The notes: a model not told the origin generated them from the sequence alone. A DNA stretch of 64,000 nucleotides from Monoplex corrugatus (GCA_030674185.1 JAPXFY010000012.1:2063374-2127373), one strand, 5' to 3'; shown: positions 50,440-63,703, counted from the first letter of the stretch. A program made the numbers and translations.

Positions 50440-52920
50440 TGCAGCAGTAAGTATAACGGTTAGCAGTGAGTGAAGTAGTGAGTACAGTGGTTAGCAGTGA
50501 GTAAAGTAGTGAGTACAGTGGTTAGCAGTGAGTACAGTGGTTAGCAGTGAGTGAAGTAGTGAGTACAGTGGTTAGCAGTGAGTGAAGTAGTGAGTACAGT
50601 GGTTAGCAGTGAGTAAAGTAGTGAGTACGTGGTTAGCAGTGAGTACAATGGTTAGCAGTGAGTGAAGTAGTGAGTACAGTGGTTAGCAGTGAGTAAAGTA
50701 GTGAGTACAGTGGTTAGCAGTGAGTACAATGGTTAGCGTGAGTAAAGTAGTGAGTACAATGGTTAGCAGTGAGTGAAGTAGTGAGTACAGTGGTTAGCAG
50801 TGAGTGAAGTAGTGAGTACAGTGGTTAGCAGTGAGTACAATGGTTAGCAGTGAGTGAGTAGTGAGTACATGGTTAGCAGTGAGTGAAGTAGTGAGTACAG
50901 TGGTTAGCAGTGAGAAGGTAAGTAGTATAGTGAGTACAGTGTTAGCAGTGAGTACAGTGGTTAGCAGTGGTGAAGTAGTGAGTACAATGGTTAGCAGTGA
51001 GTGAAGTGTGAGTACAGTGGTTAGAGGAGTGAAGTGTGAGTACAGTGGTTAGCAGTGAGTACAATGGTTAGCAGGAGTGAAGTGTGAGTACAGTGGTTAG
51101 CAGTGATGAGTGTGGTACAGTGGTGCATGAGTACAGTGGTTAGCAGTGAGTAAAGTAGTGAGTACATGGTTAGCAGTGGTACATGGTTAGCATGAGTGAG
51201 TGTGAGTACAATGTTAGCAGTGAGTGAGTAGTGATACAGTGGTTAGCAGTGAGTGAAGTAGTGAGTACAGTGGTTAGCGTAGTAATGATACAGGTGAGTG
51301 AGTAGTGAGTAAGTGGTACAGTAGTGAGTGAGTACAGTGGTTAGTACAGTGAGTTAGATAGTAAGTGAGTACAGTGGTTAGCAGTGAGTAGTGGTTAGCA
51401 GTGAGTGAAGTATAGAATGGTTAGCAGTGAGTGTAAGTAGTGAGTCGTGGTTACATGAGTGAGTCATGGTTAGCAGTGAGTGAAGTAGTGGTACAGTGGT
51501 TAGCAGTGAGTGAAGTAGTGAGTACAGTGGTTGCAGTGAGTACAATGGTTAGCAGTGAGTGAGTAGTGAGTACAGTGGTTAGCAGTGAGTGAAGTGTGAG
51601 TACAGTGGTTAGCAGTGAGTACAGTGGTTAGCAGTGAGTAAAGTAGTGAGTACAGTGGTTGCAGTGAGTACATGGTTAGCAGTGAGTGAAGTAGTGAGTA
51701 CAATGGTTAGCAGTGAGTGAAGTAGTGATACAGTGGTTAGCAGTGAGTGAAGTAGTGAGTACAGTGAGTGTAGCAGTGAGTACAATGGTTAGCAGTGAGT
51801 GAAGTAGTGAGTACAGTGGTTAGCAGTGAGTGAAGTAGTGAGTACAGAAGTGGTAAGTAGGAGTACAGTGGTTAGCAGTGAGTAAAAGTGAGTACAGTGT
51901 TACAGTGAGTAATGGTTAGCAGTGAGTGAAGTAGTGAGTACAGTGGTTAGCAGTGAGTGAAGTAGTGAGTACAGTGGTTAAGCAGTGAGTGAGTAGTGTA
52001 CAGTGGTTAGCAGTGAGTGATGTGAGTACAGTGGTAGCAGTGTGAGTTATAAGTGTTAGCAGTGAGTGAGTAGTGAGTACAGTGGTTAGCAGTGAGTGAA
52101 GTAGTGAGTACAGTGGTTAGCAGTGAGTGAAGTAGTGGTTACAGTGGTATAGTAGTGAGTACAGTGGTTAGCAGTGAGTACAGTGGTTAGCAGTGAGTGA
52201 AGTAGTGAGTACAGTGGTTAGCAGTGAGTGAAGTAGTGAGTACAGTGGTTAGCAGTGAGTGAAGTAGTGAGTACAGTGGTTAGCAGTGAGTGAAGTAGTG
52301 AGTACAGTGGTTAGCAGTGAGTGAAGTAGTGAGTACAGTGGTTAGCAGTGAGTGAAGTAGTGAGTACAGTGGTTAGCAGTGAGTAAGTAGTGAGTACAGT
52401 GGTTAGCAGTGAGTACAAGTGGTAGCATGTAGTGAGTGAAGTAGTGAGTACAGTGGTTAGCAGTGAGTTGAAGTAGTGAGTACATGGTTAGCAGTGAGTG
52501 AAGTAGTGAGTACAGTGGTTTAGCAGTGAGTGAAGTAGTGAGTACAGTGGTTAGCAGTGAGTGAAGTAGTGAGTACAGTGGTTAGCAGTGAGTGAGTAGT
52601 GAGTACAGTGGTTAGCAGTAGTGAAGTAGTGAGTACATGTTAGCAGTGAGTGAAGTAGTGAGTACAATGGTTAGCAGATGAGTGAAGTAGTGAGTACAGT
52701 GGTTAGCAGTGAGTGAAGTAGTGAGTACAGTGTTAGCAGTGAGTGAAGTAGTGAGTACAATGGTTAGCAGTGAGTGAAGTAGTGAGTACAGTGGTTAGCA
52801 GTGAGTGAAGTAGTGAGTACAGTGTTAGCAGTGAGTGAAGTAGTGAGTACAGATGTTAGCAGTGAGTGAAGTGTGAGTACAGTGTTAGCAGTGAGTGAAG
52901 TAGTAGCACTACAGTAGTGA
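50440..52920. repeat. 31-bp minisatellite (with 21-bp short units), ~80 copies
   Basis: The unit is AGTACAGTGGTTAGCAG, TGAGTGAAGTAGTG. Short units lacking GAAGTAGTG are interspersed. The block 50860-52150 has many single-base losses, while flanking units are clean. Confidence 0.95.
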
Positions 52921-54020
52921 GATGTGAAAATGTTCAGTGAGTGAGAGTAGTAATGACTAGAGTGAGAGATGAAAGTGTTAGCAGTAGCAATGTGGAATGA
53001 CTTAAGTGCTGGTTCATAATGAGTGAGTGAGGTGACAGCAGTGAGCACAGCAATGTGGAATGACTCAAGTGCTGAGCAATGATTGGTGAGTGAAGCAGTG
53101 AGCAAGCAATGTGAATGTGTGTTCATTAATGAGTGGTGAGTGAACAGTGAGCACAGCAATGTGGAATGATGTGTGTTCAGTAATGAGTGGTGAGTGAAGC
53201 AGTGAGCACAGCAATGTGGAATGATGTGTGTTCAGTAATGATGGTGAGTGTAACAGTGAGCACGCAATGTGGAATGATGTGTGTTCAGTAATGAGTGGTG
53301 AGTGAAGCAGTGAGCAGCATGTGGAATGATTGTGATGTGTCGTTCATGTAATGAGTGTGTTGAGTTTGAAAGCAGTGAGCACAGCAATGTGAATGATGTG
53401 TGTTCAGTAATGAGTGGTGAGTGAAGCAGTGAGCACAGCAATGTGGAATGATGTGTGTTCATAATGAGTGGTGAGTGAAGCAGTGAGCACAGCAAAGTGA
53501 ATGATGTGTGTTCAGTAATGAGTGTGAGTGAAGCAGTGAGCACAGCAATGTGGAATGATGTGTGTTCAGTAATGAGTGGTGAGTGAAGCAGTGAGCACAG
53601 CAATGTGGAATGATGTGTGTTCAGTAATGAGTGGTGAGTGAAGCAGTGAGCACAGCAATGTGGAATGATGTGTGTTCAGTAATGAGTGGTGAGTGAAGCA
53701 GTGAGCACAGCAATGTGGAATGATGTGTGTTCAGTAATGAGTGGTGAGTGAAGCAGTGGAAGCAATTGATGATGTGTGCAGAATGATGGAGTGACGTCAC
53801 GTGTGAATGAGTGAGATGAGTGTGAGTGAAGCAGTGAGCACAGCAATGTGGAATGATGTGTGTTCAGTAATGAGTGGGAGTGAAGCAGTGAGCACAGCAA
53901 TGTGGAATGATGTGTGTTCAGTAATGAGTGGGAGTGAAGCAGTGAGCACAGCAATGTGAATGATGTGTGTTCAGTAATGAGTGGTGAGTGAAGCAGTGAG
54001 CACAGCAATGTGGAATGACT
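52921..54020. repeat. 55-bp minisatellite, ~20 copies
   Basis: The unit is GAGCACAGCAATGTGGAATG, ATGTGTGTTCAGTAATG, AGTGGTGAGTGAAGCAGT. The shared AGTGAGTGAAG-CAGT segment suggests it grew out of the neighbouring 31-bp array. The transition units at 52900-53060 are mixed. Confidence 0.9.
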
Positions 54021-54023
54021 GAA

Positions 54024-54240
54024 ATAGTGAGTTCATTTGTTTCAGTTTCAGTTTCTCATGATGACGTCTCCGCGCTCGGAAAAAAATCTATATGCACTAA
54101 TGTCACAGGAGCCATGTATATGGTGATCATGGCACACGCCTTAGGCCTGCGCATAAACCCATGAGCTGGCCAGGTCCTGAGGCCCTACCAAGACTATAAT
54201 TTGTTATTTTACCTAGACTATATTTTGTAGTATAGTGAGT
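54024..54240 (+). mobile_element. dispersed SINE-like repeat (TTTCAGTTTCAGTTTCTC type)
   Basis: The segment opens TTTCAGTTTCAGTTTCTC and continues GACGTCTCCGCGCTCGG, then about 100 bases to GGCCAGGTCCTGAGGCCC. This opening is one I recall as a common dispersed repeat in gastropod genomes. No tRNA head is visible. The opening triplet-like TTTCAG repeat could be a 3' tail of a reverse-oriented element. Confidence 0.35.
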
Positions 54241-54360
54241 TCATTAATGAGTGGTGAGTGCAGCAGTGAGTACAGTGGTGAGCAGTGTGGCCATCAGACC
54301 TGGCCCTGGGAGTAGGTATCGTTCAGCCTGTCAAACAGGGGGATGGGTGGTACCTGACTT

Positions 54361-54440
54361 CGAAAATCCTGTACACACACAATACATAAATATAAATATA
54401 TACATACATACATACATACAGACAGACATACATACATACA

Positions 54441-54522
<82 letters not shown>

Positions 54523-54560
54523 TTATACATATAGATATGTATGTTACTGAACACCATGTG

Positions 54561-54620
<60 letters not shown>
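54361..54620. repeat. (CATA)n, (TA)n and (TG)n microsatellites
   Basis: CATA repeats at 54400-54470, TA repeats to 54516 and a GT run at 54562-54619. Confidence 0.95.
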
Positions 54621-54624
<4 letters not shown>

Positions 54625-54629
54625 CAGTT

Positions 54630-55105
54630 CAGTTCATATCGCTTATAGCGAAGCCAACTACTACAGCCATATCAGGGCTAACACCACGTCAAAAAAAACA
54701 AAAAAAAAACCCAAAAAACAAACCCATTAAGATAAAAGACAACAGTTAAAAACCATGCTCACCGTTAACCTTGTAAATCTAAAACGCGATTAAAGAAACC
54801 CAGACGTAAAATCAGATCAGGTGAAATCTATTGATCTCTTGTAAAAACTGGAATATTGCACAGGAGGGACGTCTCAGAAGAGGTTCTTTAAGGAGGCCGT
54901 CTTGGGGTGCTTTTGTCTCACATCGTACAAGTCCCAGCAATCAAGGAGGAGGTGTCTAATGCTCAACGGCTCGTCACATGGTATACACCATGGCGCTTCT
55001 TCATTTTTCAAAAGGTAGGAATGAGTGTAGGATGTGTGACCCATGTGTAACCTACATAACACTGTCTCTTTCTTACGGTTTCCTGCAGCAGATGGGAGAA
55101 TTTCT
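54630..55105 (-). pseudogene. 3' end of a Jockey/I-type LINE, minus strand
   Basis: On the minus strand the frame ending at 54874 reads LCRLHMGHTSYTHSYLL, then CIPCDEPLSIRHLLLDC and LYDVRQKHPKTASLKNLF with a stop. The pair R-x-G-H-T-x-x-T-H and C-x2-C...H...C is the conserved end of ORF2 in Jockey/I-group LINEs. The remaining 230 bases to 54640 would be the 3' UTR. The upstream part is replaced by a GT/G-rich tract at 55109-55152. Confidence 0.7.
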
Positions 55106-55561
<456 letters not shown>

Positions 55562-55740
55562 TTAATTCATTGACTCCTGCACCCTATCCACTAACTGCAA
55601 ACTGCAAAAACTTAACTCTTTGATTCCCTCACCCTATCCACTAACTGCAAACTGCAAAAACTTAACTCTTTGATTCCTCACCCTATCCACTAACTGCAAA
55701 CTGCAAAAACTTAACTCTTTGATTCCTCACCCTATCCATC
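55562..55740. mobile_element. piggyBac-like MITE remnant, copy D (tandem left ends)
   Basis: TTAA at 55562 is followed by a decayed left end (TTCATTGACTCCTGCACCC). The segment CTTAACTCTTTGATTCC, CTCACCCTATCCACTAAC, TGCAAACTGCAAAAA then repeats about three times. The inverse right end is missing. Confidence 0.5.
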
Positions 55741-57085
55741 AATATCAGGTGATCTGACGATAAACATGATAAATATCAAAATATCTGACGATAAAAATGA
55801 TAAGTGTTAGATGATCTGACAATAAACATGATAATTATCAGATGATCTGACAATAAACATGATAATTATCAGATGATCTGACAATAAACATAATTATCAG
55901 ATGATCTGACAATAAATATGATAATTATCAGATGATCTGACAATAAACATGATAATTATCAGATGACCTGACAATAAACATGATAATTATCAGATGATCT
56001 GACAATAAACATGATAATTATCAGATGGCCTGATGATAAACATGATAATTATCAGATGGCCTGATGATAAACATAATTATCAGATGATCTGACAATAAAC
56101 ATGATAATTATCAGATGGCCTGATGATAAACATGATAATTATCAGATGGCCTGATGATAAACATAATTATCAGATGATCTGACAATAAACATGATAATTA
56201 TCAGATGACCTGATGATAAATACAAGTATCAGATGATCTGACAATAAACATGATAATTATCAGATGATCTGACAATAAACATGATAATTATCAGATGACC
56301 TGATGATAAACACAAGTATCAGATGACCTGATGATAAACATGATAATTATCAGATGATCTGACAATAAACATAATTATCAGATGATCTGTCAATAAACAT
56401 GATAATTATCAGATGACCTGATGATAAACATGATAATTATCAGATGATCTGACAATAAACATGATAATTATCAGATGATCTGTCAATAAACATGATAATT
56501 ATCAGATGACCTGATGATAAATACAAGTATCAGATGACCTGATGATAAACATGATAATTATCAGATGATCTGACAATAAACATGATAATTATCAGATGAT
56601 CTGTCAATAAACATGATAATTATCAGATGACCTGATGATAAATACAAGTATCAGATGACCTGATGATAAACATGATAATTATCAGATGATCTGACAATAA
56701 ACATGATAATTATCAGATGATCTGACAATAAACATGATAATTATCAGATGATCTGTCAATAAACATGATAATTATCAGATGACCTGATGATAAATACAAG
56801 TATCAGATGACCTGATGATAAACATGATAATTATCAGATGATCTGACAATAAACATGATAATTATCAGATGATCTGACAATAAACATGATAATTATCAGA
56901 TGATCTGTCAATAAACATGATAATTATCAGATGACCTGATGATAAATACAAGTATCAGATGACCTGATGATAAACATGATAATTATCAGATGATCTGACA
57001 ATAAACATGATAATTATCAGATGATCTGACAATAAACATGATAATTATCAGATGATCTGATGATAAACACTAGTATCAGATAATC
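55741..57085. repeat. 31-bp minisatellite, ~43 copies, with a 12-bp palindrome per unit
   Basis: The unit is ATGATAATTATCAG, ATGATCTGACAATAAAC. TGATAATTATCA is a perfect palindrome. Variant units (GGCC, GACCTGATG, ACAAGTATC, CTGTCAATAA) recur as a block of four to five units about six times, giving a higher-order period of roughly 130-155 bp. Confidence 0.95.
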
Positions 57086-57139
57086 TGACCTTATCAGAGA
57101 CATGTTTGTCCTTGTCTTCCTCCCTGAAGCGCTTGCCGC

Positions 57140-57739
57140 CATAGGTCTGCTGGCCATATTTAGTACTGCTGTGTAACAGTGGTAGATAATCCTGTCTGTA
57201 GCGGTGAAGGCTGCAAACTGAAAGTAACGACACACTACAACTGCTGTGTAACAGTGGTAGATAATCTGTCTGTAGCGGGTGAAGGCTGAAAACTGAAGTA
57301 ACGACACACTACAACTGCTGTGTAACAGTGGTAGATAATCCTGTCTGTAGCGGGTGAAGGGCTGAAAACTGAAAGTAACGACACACACTACAACTGCTGT
57401 GTAACAGTGGTAGATAATCCTGTCTGTAGCAGGTGAAGGGCTGAAAACTGAAAGTAACGACACACTACAACTGCTGTGTAACAGTGGTAGATAATCCTGT
57501 CTGTAGCGGGTGAAGGGCTGAAACTGAAAGTAACGACACACACTACAACTGCTGTGTAACAGTGGTAGATAATCCTGTCTGTAGCGGGTGAAGGGCTGCA
57601 AAACTGAAAGTAACGACACACTACAACTGCTGTGTAACAGTGGTTGGTACTGCTGTCTGTAGCGGGTGAAGGGCTGAAAACTGAAAGTAACGACACACTA
57701 CAACTGCTGTGTAACAGTGGTATATAATCCTGTCTGTAG
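57140..57739. repeat. 77-bp minisatellite, left block, ~7.5 copies
   Basis: The unit contains GCTGTGTAACAGTGGTAG, ATAATCCTGTCTGTAGCGGG, TGAAGGGCTGAAAACTG, AAAGTAACGACACAC. The block stops after CCTGTCTGTAG, where a LINE begins. Confidence 0.95.
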
Positions 57740-60700
57740 TCAGGTCGGATAGATGTATCCGCTACTGGTAACCTGGAACCCAGTACTACCTGTCACAGGG
57801 TCGAATTGCTGGCGACTAAACCAGCAACCCCACCAGTCCTCTCAGGAGGATGGTGAGGAGGGTGGCTAGAAACCCTGGTGGAAATAAATTAGATCCATCA
57901 AAGGGCGCCAGCTCTGGAGAGCTACCCGCGGCCATCTAGCTAAGGGAGTAAACCCTGACAGTAAATCCGGTGTGGGGCCCCTAAGGCGGTTGGATGGCAA
58001 ACTTTGTCACTTTCCGGCAGCTCCTGCGGCCGCGTTGGCACCAAAATGTAACAGCCCTGCTGTTCCTTTGGATCTGTCAGCGAGGTGGAGAGGGGGGACA
58101 AGTTGCATGGGCAACAGCCTGTCTTCCATATTACACTGCCCAGGCCTACATCCATCCATTCATCCACAAACACTCTGCACCTACGACCTGGAGAGGACAC
58201 TCCAGCCTCGCTACTAACACTAGTGTCGGCACAACACGGGAAGCAACAGATACCGGTGATAAGTCATTGCTCAACTGGCGTAGAGCTGACGCCAGGGGTT
58301 GCTTTTGACGGTGGGAGAGACCTTCGTGTCTTACTGGACAGCTACCGCCCGCCTAAGCTGGGCAGCCCCCAGCCAGTGAGGTGCTGTCCCGCCACGACCT
58401 GCCTTCTTCATTGGGTGCATGAAGATTAGGAGAAAATCTGACAAGCAGGTCGTTAATTACCGCACCAAACAAAAAGAAAAATTCAAATTCAAGAAACGGA
58501 TCAGGAAAAGGATCAGCAGTGAAACTGGGCTGTTGGAATGTCCGAACAATGATGCCTGGGCTCTCCCAAGATCTGCAAGACATCAGCGACGCCAGAAAAA
58601 CCGCCGTCATAAACAGCGAACTAAAGAGGCACAACGTGGACATTGCCACTCTGCAGGAAACACGGCTGGCTGACTCAGGAACACTAAAGGAAAGGGACTA
58701 CACCTTCTTCTGGCAAGGAAAGAGTTCTGATGCCCCAAGAGAGCACGGAGTAGGCTTTGCAGTAAGGAACAGCCTGCTGAACATGATTGAACCAGGCAGC
58801 GGCGGTTCAGAACGACTCTTGACTCTCCGCCTCAACACCATCGAAGGCTATGTCACTCTCATCAGCGTTTATGCCCCAACTCTGTCCGCCTCTCCAGACA
58901 CCAAGGATGAGTTCTACGAAAATCTTGCATCAACCATAAGGAACATCCCCAGGACAGAACAATTTGTTCTCCTGGGCGACTTCAACACCAGAGTGGGTGC
59001 AGACAATGACTCATGGCCCTTCTGCCTCGGTTCCTTTGGAGTGGGGAAAATGAATGAGAATGGACAGCGACTGCTTGAGTTTTGCGCCTGCCATGAACTA
59101 TGCGTCGCCAACTCCTTCTTCAAGACGAAGCCTCAGCACAAAGTCTCCTGGAGACATCCCCGCTCAAAACATTGGCACCAACTGGATTTGATCCTAGTAA
59201 GACGTGCCGCTATCAAAAACGTTCTCCACACTCGCTCTTATCACAGCGCAGACTGCGACACAGACCACTCTCTGGTATGTTGCAAGATCAGGCTACAACC
59301 AAAGAAGTTCCACTGCTCAAAGAAACAAGGGAACCCTCGCATTGACGTCAGCAAGATGTCTCAGCCAGATCTTGTAGAACAGTTCGCAGAGGCCTTTCAG
59401 AGAAACTCTGCCACTGAGAGATGGGAAACGCTACGAGACACCATGCACCGCATTGCTATGGCCACCTTTGGGAAGAAAACTGTGAAGTCCCACGACTGGT
59501 TTGAGGCCAAATCATCAGAGATGACTCCCACTGTTGAAGCCAAGCGTGCCGCAATCACCAAGTATAAGCGGTCACCCAGTGAGAAGAACCTGCAAATCCT
59601 CAGGGCTGCCAGATGTAAGGTTCAGCTTAATGCCAGGCGCTGCGCAAACGAGTACTGGACAGAGCTCAGCGAAGAGATACAGAGTGCTGCTGAAAGAGGC
59701 AACATCCGAGGAATGTATGATGGCATCAAGAAGGCACTGGGACCAACACAGAGCAAGATCGCCCCCCTCAAATCCTCCACTGGGGAAGTAATCAGCAATC
59801 CTAGCCAACAGATGGAAAGATGGGCGGAACACTACTCCGACTTCTACTCCACACAGAACATGGTGTCCCCCTTAGCCCTCGATGCCATCAAGTGCATGTC
59901 GGTAATGGAAGAACTTGACGCAGAGCCAACTGCGGACGAACTCAGCAAGGCCATTGATAGCCTGGCATCAGGGAAGGCACCTGGCAATGACGGAATTCCC
60001 CCAGATCTCATCAAGCACTGCAAGACTTCTCTTCTGCACCCTTTGCACGCAGTTCTCTGTCAGTGTTGGAATGAGGGAGCTGTACCACAGGACATGAGGG
60101 ACGTCAAGATCGTCACCCTGTACAAAAACAAGGGCGAAAGGAGCGACTGCAACAACTACAGAGGTATCTCGCTCCTCAGCAATGTTGGCAAAGTCTATGC
60201 TCGGGTCCTCCTAATCCGCCTGCAGAAACTGGCTGAACGCGTCTACCCGGAATCACAGTGTGGTTTTCGAGCAGAGAGATCCACGGTAGACATGGTCTTC
60301 TCCCTTCGCCAAATCCAGGAGAAGTGAAGAGACAGCGGATGTCCCTGTATGTGGCATTCATTGACCTCACCAAGGCCTTTGACCTAGTCAGTAGAGATGG
60401 CCTTTTCAGGGCTCTCCAAAAAATCGGCTGCCCCCCCAAGCTGCACAGCTTAATTGAGTCCTTCCACTCAAACATGAAAGGGATGGTGCAGTTCAACGGA
60501 AACCTCTCCAAGCCCTTTGACGTACGCAGCGGTGTGAAACAAGGCTGCGTCCTGGCCCCAACCCTCTTTGGAATCTTCTTCGCTCTCCTCCTGAGGCATG
60601 CGTTCTCAGCACAGTGCAAGAAGGGATCCACCTGCGGACCAGATCAGATGGCAGGCTCTTCAACCTTGCCCGCCTCAGAGCAAGGACAAAGGTCCGTGAA

Positions 60701-61733
60701 GCCCTCATCAGAGACATGCTATTTGCTGACGATGCCGCAGTTGTGACCCATACTCAGCGGGACTTGCAGTCACTAATGGACCGCTTCTCCCAGGCCTGCA
60801 AAGATTTTGGTCTGACCATCAGTCTTAAAAAGACAAACGTCCTGGGCCAAGACACGCCATCTCCACCAGCCATCACCATTGATGACTACGAGCTTGAAGC
60901 CATCCATCAATTCACTTATCTTGGGTCCACCATCACCGATAACCTCTCCCTTGACACAGAGGTCGACAAGAGGATCGGGAAGGCAGCCACAACACTAGCC
61001 CGCCTCACACAAAGGGTGTGGACAAATCCCAAGCTGACCACAAAGACAAAGATGGCTGTATACAACGCCTGTGTCCTCAGCACCTTGCTGTATGGTAGCG
61101 AGGCGTGGACCACGCATGCTCATCAGGAGAAAAGGCTCAATACCTTCCATATGAGAAGCCTACGGCGCATACTTGGCATTTCCTGGCAAGATAAGGTGAC
61201 CAACACCGAAGTCCTAACCTGCGCTGGCCTCCCAACCATGCATACCATGTGAGACAGCGTCGGCTGCGCTGGTTGGGCCATGTTCGCCGCATGGAAGATG
61301 GTCGCATTTCAAAAGACATCCTTTATGGTGAGCTTGCCACAGGGCAGAGAAACATTGGCCGCCCACAGCTGAGATACAAAGACGTTTGCAAGCGTGACAT
61401 GAAGGCGCTTGAGATCAACACTGAGTCCTGGGAGGACCTCGCAGACGACCACAACAGCTGGAGAACTACTCTCAAGAAACAGCTGCGGATTGGTGAGGAC
61501 AAACTGTCAGCTGCTGCAGCAGAAAAGAGAGTTCGCAGAAAAGGGATGACAGCCAACAGACCAGCATCAGCATACACATGCGACCGCTGCGACTGAGAAT
61601 GCCTCTCTCGCATTGGTCTGTACAGTCACAGGCGACGCTGCTTGGACCAAGCAGACAGCCCATCTAGACATTAGAACGGATGTACTTTGTCTATGGTCAG
61701 TCATGACCGAAGGAGGCCTACCTACCTACCTAG
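57740..61733 (+). mobile_element. near full-length APE/RT non-LTR retrotransposon, inactive
   Basis: About 4.0 kb inserted in the 77-bp array: the left flank ends CTGTCTGTAG and the right flank resumes TGGGTGAAGGGCTG, with TAG on both sides as the only visible duplication. It has a ~780-bp 5' region, one long ORF encoding endonuclease and reverse transcriptase, and a 3' end of CTAC tetranucleotides. Its clade is not certain (I would test I/Nimb, RTE-X and Vingi). The related 3' fragment at 44340-45375 shares the post-RT motifs and C2H2 tail. Confidence 0.85.
58519..61596 (+). pseudogene. LINE ORF: APE endonuclease, reverse transcriptase, C2H2 tail; three frame breaks
   Basis: The first open piece (58519-60327) starts MKLGCWNVRTMMPG and contains LQETRL, LLGDFNTRVGAD and DTDHSLV, the E, D-x-N and D-H catalytic residues of an APE endonuclease. 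It continues into RT with GKAPGNDGIPPDLIK and NNYRGISLLSNVGKVYARV, ending at a stop after LRQIQEK. The frame shifts there to a piece with YVAFIDLTKAFDLVSRDGLF and RSGVKQGCVLAPTLFGIFF. Near 60620 it shifts again to a piece with MLFADDAAVV (FADD catalytic site) and LLYGSEAWTT. Near 61250 a third break leads to RWLGHVRRMEDGRISKDILY and a C-terminal TCDRCD, then a stop. Sequence beyond this stop still encodes the finger's His/Cys part. It cannot make an intact protein. Confidence 0.85.
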
Positions 61734-62295
61734 TGGGTGAAGGGCTGAAAACTGAAAGTAACGACACACTACAACTGCTGTGTAACAGTGGTAGATAATC
61801 CTGTCTGTAGTGGGTGAAGGGCTGAAAACAAAGTAACGACACACTACAACTGCTGTGTAACAGTGGTAGATAATCCTGTCTGTAGCGGGTGAAGGGCTGA
61901 AAACTGAAAGTAACGATACTCTACAATTGCTGAGTAACAGGTGTTGGTAATGCTGTCTGTAGCGTTGAGGCCTGAAAATGAATAGTAACGACACACTACA
62001 ACTGCTGTGTAACAGTGGTAGATAATCCTGTGTGTTAATGCAGGTGTTAAGGGCTGAAAATGAAAGAACGACACATACAACTGCTTGTAACAGTGTAGAA
62101 CCTGTCTTAGGGACAAGGGCTAAAACTGAAATAACGACACCCCTACAACTGCTGTGTAACATGTAGATAATTGTGTTAAGCGGATGAAGGCTGAAAACTG
62201 AAAGTAACGACACACTACAACTGATGTTGTAACAGTTTGTTAGATAATCCTATCTGTAGCGGAGTGAAGGTAAAACTGAAAGTAACGACACACTG
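61734..62295. repeat. 77-bp minisatellite, right block, ~7 copies
   Basis: This continues the array of 57140-57739 in register after the LINE. Units from about 61930 on are much more degraded than those left of the LINE (many small indels). Confidence 0.9.
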
Positions 62296-62749
62296 TCATG
62301 CACCAGCAGGCCTACGTAACGCGTGTTCAGTGTGAATGACAAGATCTGTCTTTGTGGCCAAAAGCAATCAGTTCAACCACACAGTATAACTGGAAAGCAC
62401 TTTTAACTGGTCCATATCGTTGTGTTCAAATGACCAGTGATTAACTGCAGGCGGATTATGGAAAACGAAATATCAACCAACATTTTGTAACATAAGATGT
62501 TTAGGCACAACAAAACTAGAAATGCACACGATTACTTATCTTTCATTGCTTACTTAACTCAAAATGTTCATGTACTGATAATTTCATAACACAGAAGACA
62601 CTGACTGACTGATTTTATTTTTAGTTTTATTTTCCAACGGTGAAGATAATAACGCAATACAGCAGAGTGTTTGGTCAGTTTTCAAAGTCTGCCATTGATA
62701 CATCCTATCTGATCAAGCGAAAAGAAAACAAATGCAAAAGACAGAAATA
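62296..62749. other. unique sequence without recognised feature
   Basis: About 450 bases of moderately AT-rich sequence. No open frame or repeat structure that I can support. Confidence 0.5.
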
Positions 62750-63117
62750 AGGAGGGTGGGGGGGGGGGGGGGGGGAGAGACAGAGAGAGACAGACAGCAG
62801 AGGGAGGGAGAGAAAGACAGTGAGAGGGAGAGACAGACAGACACAGCGAGAGAGAAAGAGAGAGAGGGGGAGCGAGAGAGAGAGGGGGAGAGAGAGAGAG
62901 ACACAGCGAGAAAGAGAGAGACATACAGACAGCAGGAGGAAGGGAGAGAAAGAGAGACAGTGAGAGGGAGAGAGAGAGACAGAGACAGACAGACAGCAGG
63001 AGGAAGGGAGAGAAAGAGAGACAGTGAGAGGAGAGAGAGAGAGACAGAGACGGAGAGAGAAGAGAGAGAGAGAGAGTGAGTGAGAGAGAGAGTGAGAGTG
63101 AGAGAGAGAGACATAGA

Positions 63118-63153
<36 letters not shown>

Positions 63154-63198
63154 CATACAGACAGACAGCAGGAGGAGGGGAGAGAAAGAGACAGTGAG

Positions 63199-63235
<37 letters not shown>
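62750..63235. repeat. GA/CAGA-rich low-complexity tract
   Basis: G run at 62758-62774, then (GA)n and ACAGACAG with a ~60-bp repeat containing GCAGGAGGAAGGGAGAG recurring near 62932, 62995 and 63168. Frames on either strand are low-complexity artefacts. The stretch 63241-63520 after it is unique with no supported gene. Confidence 0.95.
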
Positions 63236-63236
<1 letters not shown>

Positions 63237-63519
63237 GGAGAGGCGTGGACAGGAGACATACATATCATCATGGACACGCTGGACCTTGTCCCACGCCCTA
63301 AAGTCTTCACGTGCCTTGTCCAGAGCGTAGAAGTCTGTGTCCACCCTGAGTGATGGCTGTGCTGGTCTGTACCTCTGTTGCTGCACCTCCTTGGGCTGAC
63401 GGAATGGACCCTGACATCACAAGCACTCAGTGACTTACTTGTTCATCCAAATGCACAAAACAGACTGACAGAGAGGAGGGAGACAGAACAGAGATTTTGC
63501 ATGTGTGTAGGAGTTCGCT

Positions 63520-63703
63520 TGCGAGAACGAGAGAGAGAAAGACACAGAAAGAGAGACAGACTGACAGGGGCAGAGACACAGACAGAGACAGACAGGGGCA
63601 GAGAGACAGAGACAGACAGACAGACTGACAGGGGCAGAGAGACAGACAGACAGGGGCAGACAGACACAGAGAGAGGGAAGAGAGAGAGAGACGAAGAGAG
63701 AGT

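Noticed and set aside
54361..54620. (CATA)n, (TA)n and (TG)n as telomeric or centromeric sequence
   Set aside because: No TTAGGG-type repeats; these are ordinary microsatellites.
62705..63386. Ser/Leu-rich minus-strand frames near the right end
   Set aside because: Translation of GA/CT low-complexity sequence.
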